Below, one piece after another: positions 1 to 4,949 of a stretch of 5,316 nt of DNA. How positions within the stretch are numbered: position 1 is the stretch's first letter; each line of letters starts with the position of its first letter. This DNA is from DAOMFB01 sp035519355 (lineage in GTDB: Bacteria; Acidobacteriota; Thermoanaerobaculia; UBA5066). Both the position numbers and the translations under genes were made by a program. The stretch is from positions 1 through 5,316 of the forward strand of contig DATIWM010000066.1 of assembly GCA_035519355.1 (NCBI GenBank). Direction: 5' to 3'. The notes below the pieces were generated by a model. It was not told where the DNA came from and ran no database searches. It saw only the letters and a list, made by a program, of their open reading frames with translations.

Positions 1-62
1 GTCGCCGCCAGAACCATCCCGAATCGTCCCGGTCTTTCGGGTTTCCGTGTGACTTCGTCCAT
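1..62 (-). CDS. N-terminus of an unidentified protein, cut by the left edge
   Basis: Only the first 20 codons are inside the window. They read MDEVTRKPERPGRFGMVLAA on the minus strand, starting from an ATG whose complement lies at 60-62. The start is well supported: a near-perfect AAAGGAGG ribosome site sits six bases upstream. A charged, basic leader turns hydrophobic at GMVLAA, which would fit a short cytoplasmic tail before a membrane segment, but that is a guess from six residues. The gene lies in the same orientation as the aminotransferase and phosphodiesterase genes, but a spacer of about 300 bases separates it from them, so it probably has its own promoter. The family cannot be recognised from this fragment. 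Confidence 0.7.
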   Translation of the reverse strand, partial: MDEVTRKPERPGRFGMVLAA

Positions 63-68
63 GAAGAG

Positions 69-76
69 CCTCCTTT
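69..76 (-). promoter_or_regulatory. Strong Shine-Dalgarno of the left-edge gene
   Basis: On the minus strand this reads AAAGGAGG, followed by a six-base spacer and ATG. It is one of the two best ribosome sites in the window. It decides the start of the truncated gene, and it is the main reason to call a gene from only 62 bases. Confidence 0.75.
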
Positions 77-89
77 CCGTTGAGATGGC

Positions 90-266
90 GTGCATCACGC
101 CACCTGCGTGAAGGAGCAATCGGCGTGCCTCGGCGAAGAGCTGCGCCGGCTTCGAACGGCGGGGGGGTACCGCGTGATCGAGCGCACACGCGGATCGGGG
201 CCGATACCCGAAATCGTCGATCTGGCCCGACCGACTGGCGCAGGTTTTCAATCCGTCTTTTGTTGA
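90..266 (+). CDS. Doubtful small ORF or gene remnant, 58 aa
   Basis: This is an open frame from GTG at 90 (or GTG at 108) to TGA at 264-266. Its middle reads CLGEELRRLRTAGGYRVIER and then RGSGPIPEIVDLARPTGAGF, with the amino-acid balance of a real protein. The competing frame over the same bases is arginine-rich, as shadows usually are here. GC at third positions is high over the first 30 or so codons and drops towards the end. Against it are the lack of any recognisable ribosome site, the GTG start, the short length, and a run of seven G inside that could hide a frameshift. No family is recognised. It could be a remnant of a decayed gene or chance. Confidence 0.25.
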   Translation: MHHATCVKEQSACLGEELRRLRTAGGYRVIERTRGSGPIPEIVDLARPTGAGFQSVFC

Positions 267-267
267 G

Positions 268-280
268 ATTAAGTCTTAAT
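268..280. repeat. 13-base A/T-rich palindrome, possible operator
   Basis: ATTAAG and CTTAAT flank a single central T, giving a perfect dyad. It sits in the most A/T-rich part of the window (about 242-282) in an otherwise very GC-rich sequence and outside confident genes. Such a site could bind a dimeric regulator, or be part of the promoter region of the left-edge minus-strand gene about 200 bases downstream. A terminator is unlikely, since the stem is short and A/T-only. The symmetry is seen directly; the function is inferred. Confidence 0.35.
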
Positions 281-316
281 TCGCCGCCGTGACGGATTTC
301 ATTCGACCCGCCTTCA

Positions 317-349
317 ACCGGGGTCAGGTCTCACATTTCAATTATGGGA
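317..349 (+). repeat. Possible RAYT-associated repeat or end motif
   Basis: The stretch contains GGGGTCAGGTCTCACATTTC at 320-339, then an A/T-rich tail ATTATGGGAA. From memory, closely similar GGGGTCAGGTCT-xx-CATTTC strings occur next to genes for REP-associated tyrosine transposases (Y1_Tnp, IS200-like) in many GC-rich bacteria. No transposase gene is in the window, so this would be a solitary copy or a leftover. It ends 15 bases from the stop codon of the aminotransferase gene. The identification rests on recall of a motif, not on a second copy here. Confidence 0.35.
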
Positions 350-364
350 ACTCGGCAGCCGGCT

Positions 365-1510
365 TCACCCTGAGAAGTGTTTCGCCGCCGCGGCGACGGC
401 GGAGCCCGGCTGAACGGTGACGCCGAGAGCCCGGAGGCTCTCCTCGACGGCGGAGAGCGCCTTGGCGACCTCGCCCGGGCCGATGTTTCCCATGTGCCCC
501 ATCCGGAAGGCCTTCCCGGCGAGAGGGCCGAGGCAGCCGGCCACGACGACGCCGCGGGAGGCCATCTCCTTCCGGAAGGGAACGTCCTCGGCTCCTTTCG
601 GGTAGAAGACGACCGAGAGGGTGTCGGCGCGGCAGTCGGGCGCCGTGACCAGCGTGAGGCCGAGGGCTTCGAGCCCCGCCCGGACGGCGCGGCCGATCCG
701 CTGGTGGCGGGCGAAGCGGGCGGGGAGCCCTTCCTCGTGGATGATCCGGAGGGCCTCGGCGAGGGCGACCATCTCGTTGACGCAGGGGGTCGCGAAGTAC
801 TTGCCCGGGTCTTCCATGACGGGAAGCCACCGAAGGATGTCGGCGTAGTAGGCCGGGACGCTCGCCCTGGCGCGGCGGCGCTCCATCGCCCGCGGCGAGA
901 AGAGGCAGAGAGCGAGCCCGGGGGGCGCGCCGATGGCCTTCTGGGCCGCCGTGAGCAGGACGTCGAGTCCCCACGTGTCGAACGGCTCGTCGACGCCCCC
1001 CGTCGCGCAGACGCCGTCGAGGATCACCAGCTCCTTCCGCCCGCGGAGAAGGTCGCAATAGGCTTCGACCGGCGCGGCCGTCCCCGTCGACGTGTCGACG
1101 TGCGTGATCGTGACGGCCGCGTAAGGCCCCTTCGAAAGGCGCGCTTCCAGCTCGGCGGGGGAGACGGCGCGTCCCCACTCGGAGCGAAGTACGTCGGCCC
1201 GGATGCCGAAGGCGGAAGCGACGTCGCCGTACCGGTCGCCGAAGTACCCCTGCGAGACGACGAGAACCGATTCGCCGGGGGAGACGAGGTTGACGAGGGC
1301 GATCTCCATGGAGAGCGTGCCGCCCCCCGAGACGAGGAACGGCTGGGCGGCCGCGCTCTGGCCGAGCGCTCGGAAGTCCGAGAGGGCCTTGCGGAACGTC
1401 TCGACGAAGGCGGGGGCCACGTGCGAGACCGTCGGCTTCGAGAGGGCGGAGAGGATGCGGGGATGGACCGGGGTGGGTCCCGGGATCATCGTCAGCGTTT
1501 CGTCGATCAC
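365..1510 (-). CDS. Class V PLP aminotransferase (alanine-glyoxylate/serine-pyruvate type)
   Basis: A 381-residue cytoplasmic enzyme of fold-type I, predicted to move an amino group between a small amino acid (alanine, serine or similar) and a 2-oxo acid such as glyoxylate or pyruvate. Family marks appear in order: MIPGPTPVHP at 8-17, SGGGTLSMEIAL at 61-72 (phosphate-binding glycine loop), THVDTSTG at 136-143, the cofactor-contacting Asp165 in LVILDGVCATGG, the Schiff-base Lys191 in LLTAAQKAIGAPPGLA, and the substrate-carboxylate Arg336 in FRMGHMGNIG. Length is typical. Start codon is GTG at 1508-1510, preceded by GAGGAG; the next Met, at residue 8, would cut close to the conserved opening. 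The gene starts ten bases after the phosphodiesterase stop, so the two are probably co-transcribed. The exact substrate pair cannot be read from sequence; some relatives act on aspartate or ureidoglycine. Confidence 0.93.
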   Translation of the reverse strand: MIDETLTMIPGPTPVHPRILSALSKPTVSHVAPAFVETFRKALSDFRALGQSAAAQPFLVSGGGTLSMEIALVNLVSPGESVLVVSQGYFGDRYGDVASAFGIRADVLRSEWGRAVSPAELEARLSKGPYAAVTITHVDTSTGTAAPVEAYCDLLRGRKELVILDGVCATGGVDEPFDTWGLDVLLTAAQKAIGAPPGLALCLFSPRAMERRRARASVPAYYADILRWLPVMEDPGKYFATPCVNEMVALAEALRIIHEEGLPARFARHQRIGRAVRAGLEALGLTLVTAPDCRADTLSVVFYPKGAEDVPFRKEMASRGVVVAGCLGPLAGKAFRMGHMGNIGPGEVAKALSAVEESLRALGVTVQPGSAVAAAAKHFSG

Positions 1511-1516
1511 GTTGGT

Positions 1517-1522
1517 CTCCTC
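1517..1522 (-). promoter_or_regulatory. Ribosome site of the aminotransferase gene, overlapping the upstream stop
   Basis: The minus strand reads TGAGGAGACCAAC and then GTG. The first A/G of GAGGAG belongs to the TGA stop of the phosphodiesterase gene, and the spacer to GTG is six bases. This supports the GTG start and suggests that ribosomes ending the first gene help start the second. Confidence 0.6.
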
Positions 1523-2294
1523 AGGTCAGGAGTTCGAGCGGCGGGCGGGCTCCCGTCACACCGCGGACGGCCGGGCCGATGAGCGCCGGGTCGTCGGTGA
1601 TGACGGAGGCCGCGCCCCAGGCGGTCATCTGGCGCGCCTGCTCCGGGTCGTTCACCGTCCAGACGTGGACGGCGAGCCCGGCCTCGCGCGCCTCCGCCAT
1701 GAGGCGGGCGGTCACGAGGGCGACGTTCGGCGCGACGGCGTCGCACCCCCGCGGCCGGTCGGGCCAGAAGCGTCCCGTCGGCCGGTAGGTGGAGGCGTCG
1801 AAGTTCAGGCAGGTCTCGATCCGCGGCTCGACGTCGCGGATCCGGCGGAGGATCTCGGAGGAGAAGGAGAGGACCATCGCCCGGTCGAAGAGGTGGAGCT
1901 GCGCGAGGAGCGCCGCGACGCGGAACTCGAGGAGGCCGGGGCGCGGCGACGGCCCCTGCTTCAGCTCCACGAGGAACCGTCCCGACGATCCGTACCGCAT
2001 CAGGACCTCGCGGAGGGTCGGGATCCGGCCCTTGAGGTCGCCGCGGACGATCTCCGCGTCCGAAAGCTCCGCCATCGTCAGCTGGGCGACGGGGACGCGC
2101 CGGCCGCCCAGGGCGATCTCGGGGTCGTGGACGACGACGGCCTCTCCGTCGAGCGTGAGGCGGACGTCCAGCTCGACGGCGTCGGCGCCGTCCGCCTCGG
2201 CCCGGTCGAAGCTGTCGAGCGTGTTCTCGAGCGCCGCCTTCGGCGCCCCGCGGTGGCCGACGACGCGGGTGGATCCCTCTCGGAAGAAGTTCAT
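1521..2294 (-). CDS. Glycerophosphodiester phosphodiesterase family protein
   Basis: A 257-residue TIM-barrel enzyme expected to hydrolyse glycerophosphodiesters to glycerol 3-phosphate and an alcohol, using a divalent metal ion. The GDPD signature is complete: VVGHRGAPKAALENT at 11-25 (His14, Arg15, Glu23, Asn24), ELDVRLTLDG at 41-50 (Glu41, Asp43), VVVHDP at 53-58 with the second catalytic His57, FLVELK at 107-112 (Glu110), VWTVND at 211-216 and VITDDP at 231-236. Length fits the small single-domain bacterial form, and there is no signal peptide, so it should be cytoplasmic. I chose ATG at 2294, eleven residues before the conserved VGHRG; a GTG thirteen codons further up (2333) would overlap the divergent gene. 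No good ribosome site precedes the ATG. It is the first gene of a two-gene leftward unit with the aminotransferase. The physiological diester (lipid-derived or other) is unknown. Confidence 0.93.
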   Translation of the reverse strand: MNFFREGSTRVVGHRGAPKAALENTLDSFDRAEADGADAVELDVRLTLDGEAVVVHDPEIALGGRRVPVAQLTMAELSDAEIVRGDLKGRIPTLREVLMRYGSSGRFLVELKQGPSPRPGLLEFRVAALLAQLHLFDRAMVLSFSSEILRRIRDVEPRIETCLNFDASTYRPTGRFWPDRPRGCDAVAPNVALVTARLMAEAREAGLAVHVWTVNDPEQARQMTAWGAASVITDDPALIGPAVRGVTGARPPLELLT

Positions 2295-2319
2295 CGCGGC
2301 TGGATTATCCTCGCGGTCG
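2295..2319. promoter_or_regulatory. 25-base divergent hub with symmetric GGATTATCC core
   Basis: Only 25 bases separate the ATG of the leftward phosphodiesterase gene from the ATG of the rightward toroid gene. The centre, GGATTATCC at 2302-2310, is a palindrome around one T and is the only A/T-rich patch nearby. On the minus strand it gives GATAAT ending 9 bases before that ATG; on the plus strand it gives TATCCT (2306-2311) ending 8 bases before the other ATG. Both could be -10 elements sharing the same bases, which would make both messages almost leaderless and explain why neither start has a clear Shine-Dalgarno sequence. Any -35 elements would lie inside the opposite gene. The symmetry and spacing are observed; promoter function is inferred, and depends on both start codons being right. 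Confidence 0.4.
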
Positions 2320-3393
2320 ATGCCCCGCCGCACGCCCCTCCGGTCGAAGGCCGCACGGCCCGAATTCCGGGCGCCGCGGGCGCGCCCCGGGCCGGTTCCT
2401 CCGCGCGCGGCACGCCGGAAGGCGAGGCCGCTTCCGGCCGGGCCGTTCCACGTTCCGATCTCGACGATCGACTGGCTGGTCTCGCGCGAGAGCCCCGCGG
2501 CGCGCTACGTCGCGCTGCGAGACCTCCTCGGCCGGCCGGCGAAGGACCCCGAGATGAAGCGGGCGCGGCAGGCGCTCCCGCGGGACCCGTGGACGCGCGA
2601 CGTCCTGGACGTCCTCCGCCGGCGGACCCTCCCCGGCGCGACGATGGCCGGGCTGTCGCGGCGGTACGACGGCGGTCTCTGGCTGGCGCTCTTCCTCGGG
2701 GAGACCGGATGCGACGCGTCTCTCCCCCCCGTCCGCCATGCGGGGCAGGTCCTGTTCGCCGCGTGGGAAAAGGCCTTCGTCGAGCTTTCCCGGCACGCCG
2801 ACGCCGCCGTCGACCTGCCGACCTTCACCGCGCTCTGCCGGGCGCTCGCCCTGATGGGACACGCCGAGGACTCGCGGCTCGCCGTGGCCGCCGACTACGT
2901 GGCCCGCGCCGCGCTCCTCGGGCGCGGAAAGACGGCGAAGGCGCTCCTTCTCTTCGCCACGCTCCCGGAGGAACGGCGCTCGCCGGTCGTCCGGCGGGCC
3001 GTCGACTTCCTCCGGGCGCGGGCGCTCGAGGCCGAGATTCCGCGCGAGGGGGCCGGGGGCGCGGCGCCGGAGTTCCTTCGCGCCGGATTTCCGAACGGCG
3101 AGGAGACGGACCTCGTGGAGCTTCTCTACGCCCTCGCTCTCACGACGTCCGAGGGGACCGTCGACCCGCGCGAGGGAGCGCTCGCGCGCGGCCTGTCGCT
3201 CCTCCTGGCCCGGGCCGACCACCGCGGGCGGTGGCTGCTCGAGCGCGCGCCGGCGGGCGGGCTGCCGTTCCCCCTCGAACGAACCGGCGAGATGTCGCGC
3301 TGGGTGACGGTCCGCGCGCTCCTGGCCGTCCAGCGATTCCTCGGCCTGACGATCGACAGCGCCCGGGCCGTCCCGGGATCCGACCGGCTATGA
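2320..3393 (+). CDS. Predicted alpha-toroid (squalene-cyclase-like) protein, function unknown
   Basis: A 357-residue protein with no signal peptide. Helix-rich segments resemble a recalled group of uncharacterised bacterial proteins, sometimes labelled squalene cyclase-like or wrongly as nitrogen fixation proteins. Matching parts are TIDWLVSRESPAARYVALRDLLG at 49-71, DGGLWLALFLGETG at 117-130, GKTAKALLLFATLPEERRSPVV at 203-224, the FPNGEETDLVELLYAL segment at 257-272, GRWLLE at 303-308 and SRWVTVRALLAVQRF at 326-340. The DXDD catalytic motif of true hopene cyclases is absent, so cyclase activity is not expected. The first 46 or so residues are rich in Arg and Pro and look disordered; ATG at 2320 is nevertheless the only ATG, GTG or TTG between the divergent gene and the conserved part. 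Its stop overlaps the lipoprotein start by ATGA, so the two are probably translated together. Confidence 0.75.
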   Translation: MPRRTPLRSKAARPEFRAPRARPGPVPPRAARRKARPLPAGPFHVPISTIDWLVSRESPAARYVALRDLLGRPAKDPEMKRARQALPRDPWTRDVLDVLRRRTLPGATMAGLSRRYDGGLWLALFLGETGCDASLPPVRHAGQVLFAAWEKAFVELSRHADAAVDLPTFTALCRALALMGHAEDSRLAVAADYVARAALLGRGKTAKALLLFATLPEERRSPVVRRAVDFLRARALEAEIPREGAGGAAPEFLRAGFPNGEETDLVELLYALALTTSEGTVDPREGALARGLSLLLARADHRGRWLLERAPAGGLPFPLERTGEMSRWVTVRALLAVQRFLGLTIDSARAVPGSDRL

Positions 3394-4025
3394 GACCCGC
3401 GGTCCGATCGTCGGCCGCGGTCGCGCTCGCCCTCCTGGCCGTCTCCTGCTCCCCGCCGCCTCGCCCGTCGACCGACGGCTACTCGGCGCGGGCGGTGATC
3501 GTGAACGACGGCGTCGTCGAATCGGCGTTCCGGATCGCCGTCCGGGGAAGCGACCGCCGGCGCGAGGAAGAAGGCGCGGGGGGGGCGGTCCTCCTCCTGC
3601 TCGGGGTGAAGCAGAAGGCGTATCGCCTCGATCCGAAGGCCAGGACTTACCTCGAAATTCCGTATGCGCAGGCCACCGACGAGATGCTCCCGGGATTCCC
3701 CCTCGCCCCCGGGTTCGAGGACCGCGCCGAGGCGGAGAAGCGCGGCATCACGGAGTACCGGCGCGAGAGCGACGAGGTCTTCGCCGGGAACGTCTGCGCC
3801 CTCTGGCGGTTCGTCGACCAGCCGGACGCCGTCGTCTCCCCGTCGACGGTCTACTGGGTCGCCCCGAGCCTCGAGAACCTCACTCTCCGGATGGACCGGG
3901 AGATCCCGAGGCCGGACGGAACGCGGTCGCGGCGGAAAGTCGAGCTGACCGAGGTCAAGGTCGGCATCTCGCCGGACCTGTTCGTCGTCCCGAAGGGCTA
4001 CCGCCCCGCCGTCCCCCCGCACTGA
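3390..4025 (+). CDS. Lipoprotein with DUF4412-like beta domain
   Basis: A 211-residue predicted lipoprotein. The start MRPAVRSSAAVALALLAVSC has two arginines, a hydrophobic core and a lipobox AVSC with Cys20 as the lipidated residue. Residue +2 is Ser, not Asp, which in enterobacteria would favour the outer membrane. The mature part has the pattern I associate with DUF4412-like periplasmic proteins: a strand-rich start, KAYRLDPKARTYLEIPYAQ at 76-94, an AGNVCALWRFV block at 132-142, TVYWVAPSLENLTLRMDREIP at 153-173, and a closing LTEVKVGISPDLFVVPKGYRP at 186-206. The family's role is not known. The ATG overlaps the TGA of the upstream gene and has no clear ribosome site, so reinitiation is the likely way it is translated. 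A single Cys146-free mature domain with one Cys (136) besides the lipidated one makes an internal disulfide unlikely. A run of eight G lies within codons 63-66. Confidence 0.85.
   Translation: MRPAVRSSAAVALALLAVSCSPPPRPSTDGYSARAVIVNDGVVESAFRIAVRGSDRRREEEGAGGAVLLLLGVKQKAYRLDPKARTYLEIPYAQATDEMLPGFPLAPGFEDRAEAEKRGITEYRRESDEVFAGNVCALWRFVDQPDAVVSPSTVYWVAPSLENLTLRMDREIPRPDGTRSRRKVELTEVKVGISPDLFVVPKGYRPAVPPH
3578..3585 (+). repeat. Run of eight G inside the lipoprotein gene
   Basis: Eight consecutive G span codons Ala63-Gly64-Gly65-Ala66 of the lipoprotein. The reading frame is intact across it, and the protein matches its expected pattern on both sides, so this copy is in the on state. Tracts of this length can slip during replication; a change of one base would truncate or scramble the mature domain. 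In such a GC-rich genome the run may equally be chance. Confidence 0.5.
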
Positions 4026-4043
4026 TCGCCCGCACGCCCCTCC

Positions 4044-4052
4044 TGCTACCAT
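4044..4052 (+). promoter_or_regulatory. Candidate extended -10 promoter, TGCTACCAT
   Basis: In the 73-base gap after the lipoprotein gene, TGC is followed by TACCAT, matching the TGn-TAnnaT form of an extended -10 element. The flanking ATTT is the only A/T-rich patch in the gap. No TTGACA-like -35 is seen at the usual distance, which extended -10 promoters can do without. A start of transcription near 4059 would give a leader of about 40 bases carrying the strong ribosome site of the next gene. A weak hairpin (CCCGG at 4064-4068 with CCGGG at 4078-4082) lies in that leader. Confidence 0.35.
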
Positions 4053-4086
4053 TTCCGCCTTCGCCCGGACGGGGGAGCCGGGTCTT

Positions 4087-4096
4087 GGAGGAGGGG
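4087..4096 (+). promoter_or_regulatory. Strong Shine-Dalgarno of the exported-protein gene
   Basis: GGAGGAGGGG precedes the ATG at 4099 at good spacing. It fixes the start of the exported protein and is much stronger than the sites of the other plus-strand genes, which suggests that this protein is made independently of upstream translation and in larger amounts. Confidence 0.8.
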
Positions 4097-4098
4097 TC

Positions 4099-4947
4099 AT
4101 GAACCGATTCGTTTTTCGCGTCGCCGTCGTTGCCCTCGGCGCGCTCGTCCTGCCGTCGGCCGCGTCGCCGCCGTCCACGCCGAAGGACCCGAAGAGCCCG
4201 ATCCCGGACTGCGTCGACGGGCGCGGACCGACCGGGCCGGTGGAGGTGAAGATCCTCGCCCCGAAGCCGGACGAGATCATCCCGATTCCGGCGGCGGCGG
4301 TCGGACAGACGGCGGCCAAGGGGGCGTCCGTCGAGGTCCGGCTCGAGGTCAGGAACTGGGAGAGCTTCCAGGACCCGCACACGAAGTGCGGTCAGGGGAT
4401 CGCGATCGCCTTCGACAACGGCCCGGCGGCGATTCACTACGACCCGTCGAAGCCGTGGCTCTACCCCAAGGTTCCCGCGGGGACGCACACCCTGCGCGCT
4501 TTCCCCGTCCGTCCGTGGGGCGAGTCGATCAAGGAGCCGGGGGCGTTCGCGATGGTGACCTTCTCTGTCGGCGAGAAGGACGGGAAGAACGCGCCCGTAC
4601 CGAAGGCGCCGCTTCTGACGGTGAACAGGCCGCGGACCAAGATCCCGAAGGGACAGAAGGTGCTTCTCGACTTCCTCGTCTCGGGCTGTGTCGTGGCCGA
4701 TCACACCGTTCCCGACTCGTGCCGGGTCCGCTACCGGGTCGACGAGCTTCCCGAGGTCTCCCTCGACAAGCCGGATCCGGTCTGGCTGCCGGACCTCCCG
4801 GTCGGACGGCACGCCTACGTCATTGGGCTGACGCGCAGCGGGAAGATCATCGAGGGCCCGTTCAACCTTCACCCGGGGACCTTCGAGGTCGTCGACACGG
4901 CGACCCCCGCGCCGCCTCCGGGCAAGGCGGGAGCGCCGACCCCCTGA
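4099..4947 (+). CDS. Exported two-domain beta-rich protein, function unknown
   Basis: A 282-residue protein with a Sec signal peptide: a basic MNRFVFR start, a hydrophobic stretch to about 19, and likely cleavage after SAA at 20-22. The mature chain seems to hold two Ig-like beta domains. The first (about 47-157) opens with VEVKILAPKPDEII, runs through IAIAFDNGPAAIHYDPSKPW and ends with VPAGTHTLRAFPVRPWGESI (125-144), KEPGAFAMVTFSV. The second (about 170-265) starts PLLTVNRPRTKIPKG, continues with RYRVDELPEV and closes with DLPVGRHAYVIGL. From memory, uncharacterised cyanobacterial proteins share the pattern PGTHTLRxFxxRPWxESxKxxGAxAxxTF and then PLLTYxRP. The mature chain has four cysteines (38, 97, 197, 208); pairs within each half could form disulfides outside the cytoplasm. 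The C-terminus is a Pro/Ala/Thr tail. It lies 73 bases after the lipoprotein gene and two before dusB. Confidence 0.88.
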   Translation: MNRFVFRVAVVALGALVLPSAASPPSTPKDPKSPIPDCVDGRGPTGPVEVKILAPKPDEIIPIPAAAVGQTAAKGASVEVRLEVRNWESFQDPHTKCGQGIAIAFDNGPAAIHYDPSKPWLYPKVPAGTHTLRAFPVRPWGESIKEPGAFAMVTFSVGEKDGKNAPVPKAPLLTVNRPRTKIPKGQKVLLDFLVSGCVVADHTVPDSCRVRYRVDELPEVSLDKPDPVWLPDLPVGRHAYVIGLTRSGKIIEGPFNLHPGTFEVVDTATPAPPPGKAGAPTP

Positions 4948-4949
4948 CG

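Larger units (their letters stand above)
63..364. other. Gene-poor spacer between two minus-strand genes
   Basis: About 300 bases lie between the aminotransferase stop and the start of the left-edge gene. No confident gene is seen. The spacer holds a possible small plus-strand ORF at 90-266, a run of seven G at 161-167, an A/T-rich island at about 242-282 centred on a 13-base palindrome, and a motif at 317-349 resembling sequence beside RAYT transposases. Base composition is clearly less GC-rich at 242-350 than in the flanking genes. The promoter of the left-edge gene should lie here, but I could not find a convincing -35/-10 pair on the minus strand. No run of T after a hairpin was found that would mark an intrinsic terminator for the aminotransferase gene. 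Confidence 0.6.

Noticed and set aside
145..167. tRNA-like T-arm (TTCGAAC in a short GC stem)
   Set aside because: The stem has a mismatch, and no acceptor, D-arm or anticodon stem can be paired at the right distances on either strand.
377..1582. Plus-strand 401-codon open frame opposite the aminotransferase gene
   Set aside because: It is rich in Arg, Gly, Glu and Asp with no family motif, and it is antisense to a gene with complete PLP-enzyme signatures. It is a GC-driven shadow.
1789..2319. Upstream extension of the toroid reading frame
   Set aside because: It lies antisense to the complete phosphodiesterase gene and is dominated by Arg and Ser. The first plausible start is ATG at 2320.
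2305..3222. Minus-strand 305-codon open frame opposite the toroid gene
   Set aside because: Its composition is Arg/Glu/Gly-rich with no domain, while the plus strand shows the conserved toroid-like segments.
1203..3389. Upstream part of a 940-codon plus-strand open frame that ends in the lipoprotein
   Set aside because: Only the part from the ATG at 3390 has a signal peptide, lipobox and domain pattern. The rest runs antisense to two enzymes and out of frame with the toroid gene.
4064..4082. Hairpin CCCGG/CCGGG as a terminator after the lipoprotein gene
   Set aside because: The stem is only five pairs with a nine-base loop, has no following T run, and lies in the leader of the next gene.
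3126..4872. Long minus-strand open frames (3126-4382 and 3955-4872)
   Set aside because: They are arginine-rich, lack ribosome sites and lie opposite genes with signal peptides and conserved blocks.
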